From JBFJVZ01 sp041623895 (GTDB lineage: Bacteria; Planctomycetota; Planctomycetia; Pirellulales; Pirellulaceae): DNA of 6,686 nucleotides. The translations under genes and the position numbers were made by a program. This document shows, piece by piece, positions 1-6,686 of this stretch. Positions within the stretch are counted from its first letter, which is position 1, and each line of letters opens with the position of its first letter. Where the stretch lies: contig JBFJVZ010000410.1 in assembly GCA_041623895.1 (NCBI GenBank), positions 1 to 6,686 on the forward strand. Direction: 5' to 3'. The notes beneath the pieces are model-generated. The model was not told the DNA's origin. It saw nothing but the letters and a program-made list of their open reading frames with translations, and did not search any database.

Positions 1-773
1 TCGTAGCTGCGAATCCGCGCCTCCAGCCGCGAATCGCCTGATCGCGTCTGCTGGTGGTCGCGGTTCATTCGTGCCAGTAAGTCCAAGCCGTCCCGGTCAC
101 CCGCTTTCGTCACGAAGTCGGCTCGCGCTTGCAAATCTTCAATCGGATTTTCACGCTGCGGAAAGATCGCCGTGCCTTGCGAACTAGCGGGCAAAAACGC
201 TGATCCCCAATTCTTCGGCCCGTTGCTGGCAAAGCCGCGATGATCGGGCAGGACAACAAACGTGGGCAGGTCTTCATTGATCGAACCCAACGCGTAACTG
301 ATCCACGAACCCATCCCGGGAAATCCGGGTCGCTGAAAACCGGTCGCCTGCAGGTAAGTCGCCTGCGAATGCACGCCCGTCTTGCCAATCAGGTTATGCA
401 CAAAAGCGATATCATCGACGCATTGTCCCAGTGGCTGAACAACGTCGCTAATCATTTTTCCGGTTTCGCCGTGCGGCGAGAACTTAAACGGCGACTTCAT
501 CCACGGGCCCAGGCCGTTTTGGAATGCTTCGACGTGCTCTCCAAAGTCAGATGCTTCGCCGTGATGCCTTTCCAGCATCGGCTTGTGATCCCACAAATCG
601 ATATGGCTGGCAGCGCCGCCCATGAACAACTGCACGACACGACGCGCCTTGGGCGGATGATGCAGCACTCCGATTGCAGCGGAGGCCGGCGATTCTGCTC
701 GCAACATCATCACCGCTGCCAGACCGCTGAATCCCGCGGCACTGTGGGTCAAAAAATCACGTCGATGAAACAT
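1..773 (-). CDS. DUF1501 family exported protein, N-terminal part (3' end beyond left edge)
   Basis: The reading frame is open from an ATG at 773 to the window edge, giving 257 codons with no stop, so the C-terminal part is missing. The N-terminus is a twin-arginine export signal: R4-R5-D6-F7-L8, a hydrophobic stretch at about 11-24, then a small-residue cleavage region near 30-33. Mature-part hallmarks of DUF1501 are visible: FMGGAASHIDLWDHKP (50-65), histidines H126 and H135 in the segment HNLIGKTGVHSQATYLQATG, and FPGMGSWISYALGS (151-164). DUF1501 proteins resemble the alkaline phosphatase/sulfatase superfamily and are usually about 400-500 residues long; their reaction is not firmly known. 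The gene lies 95 bases downstream of the cytochrome/DUF1549/DUF1553 gene on the same strand, the standard planctomycete pairing, so cotranscription is likely. A weak GAAAG precedes the start. Family assignment is secure; the biochemical role is not. Confidence 0.93.
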   Translation of the reverse strand, partial: MFHRRDFLTHSAAGFSGLAAVMMLRAESPASAAIGVLHHPPKARRVVQLFMGGAASHIDLWDHKPMLERHHGEASDFGEHVEAFQNGLGPWMKSPFKFSPHGETGKMISDVVQPLGQCVDDIAFVHNLIGKTGVHSQATYLQATGFQRPGFPGMGSWISYALGSINEDLPTFVVLPDHRGFASNGPKNWGSAFLPASSQGTAIFPQRENPIEDLQARADFVTKAGDRDGLDLLARMNRDHQQTRSGDSRLEARIRSY

Positions 774-793
774 GCTTTCAGTCTCTAGTTGTT

Positions 794-850
794 TAACGCG
801 ATGCCGCAGGCGCGGCTGATAAAATAAGTCTCGCCTGCGTCGTCGCGTTA
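794..850. repeat. Long imperfect inverted repeat in the gap between two co-directional genes
   Basis: Two 19-base arms (794-812 and 832-850) are inverted copies of each other, matching at 17 of 19 positions. They are separated by a 19-base AT-rich loop (813-831). The outer eight pairs (TAACGCGA with its complement) and inner eight pairs (CGCAGGCG with its complement) are perfect; the two mismatches lie between these blocks. Minus-strand RNA would form a strong hairpin between the stop codon of the cytochrome gene (869) and the start of the DUF1501 gene (773). No U-run follows the stem on either strand, so a classical intrinsic terminator is unlikely. A REP-like dispersed repeat or an mRNA-processing/stability hairpin is plausible. 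The remainder of the 774-868 gap shows nothing else recognisable. Confidence 0.75.
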
Positions 851-868
851 CACGGGCCGCGCCCAACT

Positions 869-3817
869 TCAATCCAAAAACACAAACTCGCTGAGGTTAA
901 ACATCATCCGACACAGGTTGGCTAATCCATGCTTTCTCGCGTAAGCCAGCAGGTCTTTTCGTTCCCAATCAGTTGGTGATCTGCCGGCAATCAGCTTCAT
1001 GGCGAGCTCGATTTGCTCGGGCAGATCACTCGCTTCTTTTTCCAGACGTCCGGCAAATCGCTCCGCCATCACTAAATTGAAGCGGTTATTCAGCAGCGAA
1101 AGTGCTTGCAGCGACGTCAGTGTTTCGCTGCGCCGCGGGGTGCTTTGCGACGAGTCGGCACAGTCAAGCGTGGTCATGTACGGATCCGGCTGCGAGCGAA
1201 CAATAAAGCGATAGATACTGCGGCGATGCGAAACCGGATCGGCGGGATCAAACTTGTGGTACTCGTAGTGAGGTGAATGCGTTGTTTTTTCCAGTTTGAA
1301 AAGGTAGAAGCCGGGGCCACCCATTTCTGGAATCAGCGCGCCGCTGACAGCCAGGATCGCGTCACGGATTTCTTCTGCAGACAGTCGCCTGCGATTCATC
1401 CGCCACAGGTATTGATTGCTGCCGTCGATGGCCGCCATGCTCTCGTCGTGACGCGACGATTGCTGGTAGACGCTGCTGGTGACGATCAGCCGATGCAATT
1501 GTTTCAGTGATTGTCCGCCGTCGCGAAACTCAACCGCCAACCAATCGAGCAATTCGGGATGAGTCGGTTGGGCACCCATGCGTCCGAAGTCATTTGGCGT
1601 GGCTACGATGCCTTGCCCAAAGTGATATTGCCAGACGCGATTGACGATCGAGCGCCACACCAGCGGGTGATCATCGCGCGTCAGCCAACGTGCGAGTTCG
1701 GCGCGCCGCTCCGCTTCTGATGTGACGTCGTCCATCCGCCAATGATCATCCTGCCCCAGCGGCAGAACGCCCGGGGTCACCGAAGCTCGCGGCGACTGAA
1801 TGTCACCACGATGCAGCACGGCGATTGGCCGCAGATTACCTTCAGTCGGTTTGAAATTCCCTTGTGGCTTGAAATGGGTTGCCGCCGCATAAACCATTTT
1901 TCCCTGCGGTAACGTGTCCAGTTGTTGTTGTGATTGCTTGATCGATTCTGTCAACGACTGACGACGCTGGATCCGCTGCGGCGTTTCCACATTGGCAAGG
2001 ATCGCGGTCCGTTCTTTGGATGCCCCAGCCAATGATTCGGCTACCGTGGGATCCCCGCCGCGAGCCCATTTGCCATCGGTCAAATTCTGTTTTGCCCAAC
2101 GCGTGGGGGCTTCGATCGAATCGATCGCGGTGACGTTTGCGGCCAACGCAACGTTATTTCCATCGCGATCAAGCGACTGCAATTCGGCGAGCGCGAAAAT
2201 GTAATCGTTGGCCCGCTTGACCAACTTCGTCGCCGTCACGCGAACTCGTCGCACCTTTGCGGAAAACTCGCTGGTTTCAAACGGGACAAGTTTCGGGTTG
2301 GGGTAATCTTGTTGCGTTTGATCACTGACCGTCACCCAATTCCCGTCGTCACTGCATACGTCGACTTTGAAGCGAACCGGAAAACCGAAACCGGCTCCGA
2401 TGCCGGCGAAATCATCATGACAAGGACGCAAGATGATTTTTGTCAATTCCTGCTCAGCGCCCAAATCGACTTCAACCCACTTTTCCGTGTCGGGACTTCT
2501 GCTGATGGCACTGTGATAGCCAAACTCGGGCTCCTTGACGACATTCAGCTTGCTAGTCAGATCGGCGATCTGTTTGTCCAGTTCCGTCAAGCGTGGCCCC
2601 GCGGCGTCGGCGATTTCTTTTTCCAGCCTCTGCAATTCAGCCTGCTCGGAAGCCAGTTTCGTCTGCAGTGCTCGACGTTGTGTTTCAACGTCAGGATCCA
2701 AATCATAAGGGCGATCGGCGCGATCAACCGCGGCGAAGATCGCTTGCATTGAATAATAATGTTCTTGTGTGATCGGATCGAATTTGTGGTTGTGGCATCG
2801 CGCGCACTGGACGGTGACGCTGCAAAAAGTATTCAGCGTGTTTGCAACCATATCGTCGCGATCAAGATTACGCGCGACTTTGCCGTCGATCTTTGTCTCA
2901 GGGACTTCCACGTGTCCGATGAAGTCCCAGGGGCCGGCGGCGATGAATCCGAGACCCAGAATGCCGTCGGGGTCGCCCGGGAACAACACGTCGCCGGCGA
3001 TTTGCTCCTGGACAAATCTTGCGTACGGTTTGTCTTCGTTCAGCGATCGAATCACGTAATCGCGATAAGGCCAGGCATTGGGCCGCAACTTGTCTTTGTC
3101 ATAGCCGCATGTATCCGCGTACTTGACGACGTCCAGCCAATGACGAGCCCAACGCTGGCCGTAATGTTTCGAGTCGAGCAATCGATCGACAAGTTTTTCA
3201 TAGGCCCGCGGATCCGTGTCCGTGACAAAGGCGGCGACTTCCTCCGGCTTGGGCGGCAAGCCGATCAGGTCGTAAGTCACGCGGCGGATCAGGGTGCGGC
3301 GATCGGCCGGTTCGCAGTGGTCAAGCTGCTTTTCGATCAGCTTTTGTTTTACGAATGCGTCGATCGGGGTCCGCACCCAGGCGTCGTCGTATTTCGGCAC
3401 ACTTGGCCGCACAAGCGGTTGATAAGACCACCACTGGAAGTCGCTGACCTGAGGTTCTTCGATTCGGTAATCTGCCGGCCAGCTGGCGCCCCGTTTAATC
3501 CAGGTGCTAATCACTTTGATTTGTTCTGCCGACAAAGATTTGCCGTCCCTGGGCATTTCTGCCTTGCCGTCCAGCGGCGTGATCACCTCTAGCAGCCGAC
3601 TCGATTCAGGATCGCCGGGCTGGATGTAGTCCAACGCTCCGGCGGCTTGCTGCAAGGAAAGGTCGCCCTCATGCTGAGCATCGTTGTGGCAGGCCAGACA
3701 ATGATGCTGCAGAATCGGTGCGACCTTGTTGGGGAAGTCGTCATCGTTAGCACGCAAATTGCCCGGCCCTGCAAGCAGGTAGGCAAACAACGCGACTGAT
3801 AACACAATTACTCTCAC
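869..3817 (-). CDS. Planctomycete cytochrome c-type protein: PSCyt1 - PSCyt2 (DUF1549) - discoidin-like - PSD1 (DUF1553)
   Basis: This is a complete 982-residue gene starting with GTG at 3817; an in-frame TAG at 3829-3827 and no other start codon between fix that start. A Sec signal peptide covers about 1-23 (hydrophobic 3-16, ending LRA). A c-type heme domain follows, with C40-x-x-C43-H44 and a possible distal ligand M88 in EMPRDGKSLS. PSCyt2/DUF1549 spans roughly 150-370 and carries a second CxxCH (C338, C341, H342) in the family-typical CARCHNHKFDPI. A charged, Leu/Gln-rich coiled-coil-like stretch (about 376-425) leads to a discoidin (F5/8 type C)-like beta domain at about 440-550. PSD1/DUF1553 occupies about 700-960, including WRSIVNRVWQYHFGQGIV and PRRSETLTSLQALSLLNNRF. 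Predicted location is periplasmic or envelope, probably binding heme covalently. The family is tied by genomic context to polysaccharide breakdown, but its reaction is unproven. DUF1501 lies directly downstream. Confidence 0.96.
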   Translation of the reverse strand: MRVIVLSVALFAYLLAGPGNLRANDDDFPNKVAPILQHHCLACHNDAQHEGDLSLQQAAGALDYIQPGDPESSRLLEVITPLDGKAEMPRDGKSLSAEQIKVISTWIKRGASWPADYRIEEPQVSDFQWWSYQPLVRPSVPKYDDAWVRTPIDAFVKQKLIEKQLDHCEPADRRTLIRRVTYDLIGLPPKPEEVAAFVTDTDPRAYEKLVDRLLDSKHYGQRWARHWLDVVKYADTCGYDKDKLRPNAWPYRDYVIRSLNEDKPYARFVQEQIAGDVLFPGDPDGILGLGFIAAGPWDFIGHVEVPETKIDGKVARNLDRDDMVANTLNTFCSVTVQCARCHNHKFDPITQEHYYSMQAIFAAVDRADRPYDLDPDVETQRRALQTKLASEQAELQRLEKEIADAAGPRLTELDKQIADLTSKLNVVKEPEFGYHSAISRSPDTEKWVEVDLGAEQELTKIILRPCHDDFAGIGAGFGFPVRFKVDVCSDDGNWVTVSDQTQQDYPNPKLVPFETSEFSAKVRRVRVTATKLVKRANDYIFALAELQSLDRDGNNVALAANVTAIDSIEAPTRWAKQNLTDGKWARGGDPTVAESLAGASKERTAILANVETPQRIQRRQSLTESIKQSQQQLDTLPQGKMVYAAATHFKPQGNFKPTEGNLRPIAVLHRGDIQSPRASVTPGVLPLGQDDHWRMDDVTSEAERRAELARWLTRDDHPLVWRSIVNRVWQYHFGQGIVATPNDFGRMGAQPTHPELLDWLAVEFRDGGQSLKQLHRLIVTSSVYQQSSRHDESMAAIDGSNQYLWRMNRRRLSAEEIRDAILAVSGALIPEMGGPGFYLFKLEKTTHSPHYEYHKFDPADPVSHRRSIYRFIVRSQPDPYMTTLDCADSSQSTPRRSETLTSLQALSLLNNRFNLVMAERFAGRLEKEASDLPEQIELAMKLIAGRSPTDWERKDLLAYARKHGLANLCRMMFNLSEFVFLD

Positions 3818-3870
3818 GAACCCATTCTATTTGCGGGCGGGTGCCAGATGGAACCACAGGAGCGAAACGG

Positions 3871-3876
3871 AGTATA
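3871..3876 (-). promoter_or_regulatory. Possible -10 hexamer for the cytochrome/DUF1501 operon
   Basis: Read on the minus strand this is TATACT, one base off the sigma-70 consensus. It would place transcription start near 3864, giving a leader of roughly 45 bases before the GTG at 3817. There is no good -35 hexamer at the expected spacing (TCCAAC lies about 17 bases upstream), so this is only a weak candidate, and planctomycete promoters are poorly characterised. Confidence 0.25.
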
Positions 3877-3892
3877 GTTTAGGGGTCCGGTA

Positions 3893-3913
3893 GGTTGGAC
3901 TTCGGCCCTGACC
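3893..3913 (+). other. Small imperfect hairpin with C(UUCG)G loop
   Basis: GGTTGGAC at 3893-3900, TTCG at 3901-3904 and GCCCTGACC at 3905-3913 can fold into a stem closed by the very stable C(UUCG)G tetraloop. The stem contains one A-C mismatch, one bulged T and one G-T pair, so it is modest. If plus-strand transcription starts upstream of it, it would lie in the 5' leader of the GDSL/propeller gene, about 70 bases before the ATG. No T-run follows, so it is not a standard terminator. Confidence 0.3.
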
Positions 3914-3985
3914 GAGATTTGATTCACAAAAAGTAATGGACTGAGCTCCGTTCTCTGTCCTTTCACCAATCTCACCGCTTGAGCA

Positions 3986-6686
3986 ATGAAACCTTTGACT
4001 CGATTCTTAATGCTCGCGTCGCTATTGGCTTCCCAGGCAATGGCAGCCGACTTTGAACTGCGCGATGGCGACCGCGTCGTCTTTTTGGGCGATGGCCTGA
4101 TTGAACAAGAGCAGTATTTCGGCTGGGTCGAATTGATGATGTCGACGGCCTATCCCGATCGCAATATTACTTTCCGTAATCTCGGTTGGAACGCCGACAC
4201 GCCTCGGGGAGCTTCGCGATTCGGACTCAGCCTGTTGCAGGCCGGCCATGAATCCAGCAGCGAAGGTTTCAAGCAACTGGTCAAACAACTGGAACTGACA
4301 CGGCCCACTGTGATTGTTTTTGGCTACGGCTTGGCCAGCGCGATGGAAGGTGGACCTGAAGGCCTGGATCAATTCATCAAGGACTACAACGAATTGACAA
4401 AGGCGGCGCAGGATGCATCACCCGGTGTCCGCTATGTGTTTCTGTCACCGCTGACGCCGCTGAGCCGAGAGAATCCGCATCGCCGAGTGGTGGCAAGTTA
4501 CTCTAAAGCGATCGCCGAGTTCGCGTATGGTCGCAACAGCCCGTTTGTTGATCTGTCCGATGTTGCGACATCGCCCGGGGAGCGCAAGGACGACATTCAT
4601 TTGAACTCCGAGGGCTATCGAGATTTGGCGGACGCCGTCCGGCACGCGCTGAAACTGCCGGAGTCCGGTTGGAAAGTTAATCCTCACTCGGCCATGCTGC
4701 GGGAAATTATCTTGCGCAAGAATCAATGGTGGTTTCATCGTTCGCGGCCGGCCAATGTTGCCTACGTGTTCGGGTTTCGCAAACGCGAACAAGGCCAGAA
4801 CGCTGTCGAAATTCCCAAGTTTGACGAACTGGTCGCACAGGACGAAGAAAAAATCCGCAGCTTGAGGAAACTGCAGCCGGTCGCGCTGCAGGAACCCGAA
4901 CCACAATTGGAATCGAAATACGCCAGGTTTACCGAGCAACCGATACCGGAGTTCACCGTCGGCAAAGACCTGGAAGTCAGCTTGTGGGCCGCAAACCCGC
5001 AACTGAATAAACCGATCCAAATCAACTTCGATCCGCAAGGCCGCTTGTGGGTTGCCAGTAGCGAAGCGTACCCGATGATCGAAGTCGGTCAGTCTCCGCC
5101 CGATAAGATTCTCGTGCTGGAAGATAGCAACGGTGACGGCAAAGCAGACAAGTCAACGGTCTTTGCCGAAGGCCTGCTGATCCCGACCGGTGTGGAACCG
5201 GGAGACGGAGGCGTGTACGTCGCACAAAGTACGGACTTGCTGTTTCTGAAGGACACCGATGGCGATGGAAAAGCGGATCTGAAGCGTCGCGTGCAAAGCG
5301 GCTTTGGAACCGAAGATACGCACCACAATTTGCACACGCTGCGGTGGGGGCCCGACGGCCGGCTGTATATGAACCAGTCCGTATACACACGGACCGACAC
5401 GGAAACACCGCATGGCGTGGTGCGACTGAAAGCGGGCGGCGGATTCCGCTATCACACCAACAGTCAGCGGATGCAGATTTTTTTCCGCGGCCTGTGGAAT
5501 TCGTGGGGACACCAGTTCGACGCGTTTGGACAATCATTCATGACCGACGGTGCGGGGTTTGCCGGGATCGCCTACGTGTTTCCGGGGGCGACGTTTGCAC
5601 CCACACCGCGATCGCGAAAACAACTCGATTTGATCAGTCCCGGCCGCTACCCGAAATTTTGTTCCGCGGACATTATTTACGGCGACAGCTATCCGCAGCA
5701 GTGGCAAGGTTCCATCGTTACCTGTGACTTCCGCGCCAACCGCGTCACGCGATTCAGTCTCAGCGAACAAGGTGCCGGGTTTGTCACCAAACAGGAAGAC
5801 GACTTGCTCAGAACGTCGGCCGCGACGTTCCGCCCGATCGACGTCAAACAGGGTCCCGATGGGGCACTGTATATCGCTGACTGGTCCAACCCAATCATCA
5901 ATCACGGCGAAGTCGATTTTCGGGATGAACGCCGCGATCGCTGGCACGGACGAATTTGGCGGGTCAGTTGGAAAGGGGCGGAAAAGAAACCAATTACCGA
6001 TCTGACCAAGCTGTCCACCGAGCAATTGCTGGATAACTTGAAATCAGATGATCGATACACACGAGACCAGTCGCGTCGCGTACTGATCGATCGCCGTAGC
6101 GAAACAAGCTCGGCGCTGAAGTCCTGGTCGCGGAAACAAACCGATGAACAGGCGCTGCTGCAGGCACTCTGGTTAGGCCAAGCGGTTGACGTCAGCCAAC
6201 GAGCGCTGCTGTCAAAGCTGCTTTACGCGAACGATCATCGTGTCCGCGCCGCGGCGGTGCGAGTGCTGAGTGATTGGTGCGACCCAGCCAGCGAAGTTGA
6301 CAAACCGATCGGCGTTGCAGCCGCGCTGTTGATGCTGCGTCCACGAATTCACGACGAACATCCACGAGTACGGCTGGAAGCGATTCGTGGCCTTGCAAAT
6401 TTGGGATCTGCGAAGGCTGCCAGTGTGGCGCTAGAAGCACTCGACCATGATCGGGATCGCTTCCTGGATTACGCGCTCTATTTGACGATCAACGCGGCAT
6501 CCGATCGGTTCATGAATCAGTTGGAAATGGGATCCTGGACTCCAGACACGCCGGCCAAGGCAAAGCAACTGGAGTTTGTGCTGACAGCGATTGAGCCCGC
6601 GCGGGCCAGCCAATATCTGACGAAACACTTGGCGGCAAACCGGATCCCCAAAGACGGCAGCGGTCCGTGGATCGGCTTGATTGGCA
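3986..6686 (+). CDS. PVC-type SGNH/GDSL-like - membrane-bound dehydrogenase (beta-propeller) - HEAT protein, 3' end beyond right edge
   Basis: The frame is open for 900 codons from ATG 3986 to the window edge. The start is fixed by an in-frame TGA only two codons upstream (3980-3982). A Sec signal peptide (K2, R6, hydrophobic 7-18, cleavage near AMA-A, 18-21) directs export. Residues about 24-225 form an SGNH-hydrolase-like domain with GDG (35-37), NLGWNADT (65-72), FGYGLAS (112-118) and DDIH (202-205). The usual Ser and Asn are absent, so esterase activity is doubtful. From about 322 to 660 comes the Pirellula/Verrucomicrobium membrane-bound dehydrogenase-type propeller, with two Ca-binding-like loops, DSNGDGKAD (380-388) and DTDGDGKAD (423-431), and a THHNLH segment (445-450). 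HEAT-type helices follow, with DHRVRAAAVRVL at 750 and HPRVRLEAIRGL at 792. Family members normally end with a CxxCH heme domain, not reached here. Substrate unknown; an electron-transferring sugar or alcohol oxidation role is inferred from the family name and fold only. Confidence 0.94.
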   Translation, partial: MKPLTRFLMLASLLASQAMAADFELRDGDRVVFLGDGLIEQEQYFGWVELMMSTAYPDRNITFRNLGWNADTPRGASRFGLSLLQAGHESSSEGFKQLVKQLELTRPTVIVFGYGLASAMEGGPEGLDQFIKDYNELTKAAQDASPGVRYVFLSPLTPLSRENPHRRVVASYSKAIAEFAYGRNSPFVDLSDVATSPGERKDDIHLNSEGYRDLADAVRHALKLPESGWKVNPHSAMLREIILRKNQWWFHRSRPANVAYVFGFRKREQGQNAVEIPKFDELVAQDEEKIRSLRKLQPVALQEPEPQLESKYARFTEQPIPEFTVGKDLEVSLWAANPQLNKPIQINFDPQGRLWVASSEAYPMIEVGQSPPDKILVLEDSNGDGKADKSTVFAEGLLIPTGVEPGDGGVYVAQSTDLLFLKDTDGDGKADLKRRVQSGFGTEDTHHNLHTLRWGPDGRLYMNQSVYTRTDTETPHGVVRLKAGGGFRYHTNSQRMQIFFRGLWNSWGHQFDAFGQSFMTDGAGFAGIAYVFPGATFAPTPRSRKQLDLISPGRYPKFCSADIIYGDSYPQQWQGSIVTCDFRANRVTRFSLSEQGAGFVTKQEDDLLRTSAATFRPIDVKQGPDGALYIADWSNPIINHGEVDFRDERRDRWHGRIWRVSWKGAEKKPITDLTKLSTEQLLDNLKSDDRYTRDQSRRVLIDRRSETSSALKSWSRKQTDEQALLQALWLGQAVDVSQRALLSKLLYANDHRVRAAAVRVLSDWCDPASEVDKPIGVAAALLMLRPRIHDEHPRVRLEAIRGLANLGSAKAASVALEALDHDRDRFLDYALYLTINAASDRFMNQLEMGSWTPDTPAKAKQLEFVLTAIEPARASQYLTKHLAANRIPKDGSGPWIGLIG

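Larger units (their letters stand above)
3818..3985. promoter_or_regulatory. Divergent intergenic region between the cytochrome gene and the GDSL/propeller gene
   Basis: These 168 bases separate two genes transcribed away from each other, so they must hold the promoter of the minus-strand gene and probably that of the plus-strand gene. No clear paired -35/-10 promoter is visible by eye for either gene. Neither start has a good Shine-Dalgarno sequence: only GAG at 3981-3983 sits before the plus-strand ATG, and nothing convincing precedes the minus-strand GTG. A small UUCG-capped hairpin and one -10-like hexamer are listed separately. No recognisable operator palindrome or riboswitch was seen. 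Confidence 0.6.

Noticed and set aside
240..788. 182-codon plus-strand open frame over the DUF1501 gene
   Set aside because: It is antisense to a clear DUF1501 protein with a Tat signal and family motifs. Its own translation shows no domain or export signal, so it is a shadow frame.
794..850. Inverted repeat as a rho-independent terminator
   Set aside because: Neither strand has a U-run after the stem, and the position is between two genes expected to be cotranscribed. It was kept as a repeat instead.
2759..3592. 277-codon plus-strand open frame over the cytochrome gene
   Set aside because: It lies entirely opposite the conserved PSCyt1/DUF1549 region. Its composition mirrors complementary codons, and no recognisable motif was seen.
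3814..3829. Frameshift at the start of the cytochrome gene, with ATG 3825 as the true start
   Set aside because: ATG 3825 reaches a stop after three codons. The GTG at 3817 gives an ordinary signal peptide joined directly to the heme domain, so no error needs to be assumed.
4445..5038. 197-codon minus-strand open frame inside the GDSL/propeller gene
   Set aside because: It is antisense to the well-supported SGNH/dehydrogenase frame. The translation shows no family features.
5022..6025. Overlapping minus-strand frames of 126 to 171 codons opposite the propeller domain
   Set aside because: Several frames overlap each other in the same interval, typical of stop-poor complementary sequence, and none has coherent domain content.
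1..6686. CRISPR array, tRNA/rRNA gene, transposase or phage gene
   Set aside because: No regularly spaced direct repeats, cloverleaf or rRNA-like stretches, or transposase/integrase motifs were seen. About 96% of the window is covered by three coherent coding frames.

Overview
The window looks like a chromosomal segment from a planctomycete, most likely of the Pirellulaceae (Rhodopirellula-like). The evidence is the gene content: a DUF1501 protein, a planctomycete-type cytochrome protein (PSCyt1-DUF1549-DUF1553) and a PVC-type GDSL/membrane-bound-dehydrogenase/HEAT protein. These large exported families are greatly expanded in that phylum. Genes are long, base composition is moderately GC-rich, and ribosome binding sites are weak, all of which fits. 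The genus cannot be fixed from this sequence.

Layout: three protein genes fill almost everything. On the minus strand, a complete 982-residue cytochrome/DUF1549/DUF1553 gene (3817 down to 869) is followed after 95 bases by a DUF1501 gene (773 down to 1) that runs off the left edge. The short gap between them holds a long imperfect inverted repeat (794-850). On the plus strand, a gene starting at 3986 runs off the right edge. It has a signal peptide, an SGNH/GDSL-like domain, a beta-propeller 'membrane-bound dehydrogenase' domain and HEAT-type repeats. The two transcription units diverge from a 168-base intergenic region (3818-3985).

How the genes may work together: all three products carry export signals (two Sec-type, one twin-arginine type), so all should act outside the cytoplasm. 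The DUF1549/DUF1553 + DUF1501 pair is a recurrent planctomycete operon. Proposed roles centre on degradation of complex, often sulfated, polysaccharides and associated electron transfer, but no precise reaction is established. The divergent propeller protein belongs to a family whose full-length members usually end in a CxxCH heme domain; that part would lie beyond the right edge. A shared redox or glycan-handling role is inferred from context only.

No RNA gene, transposase, CRISPR array or phage gene was seen. Most of the window is typical planctomycete content. The least explained items are the intergenic inverted repeat, the loss of catalytic residues in the SGNH-like domain, and the discoidin-like insertion in the cytochrome protein.
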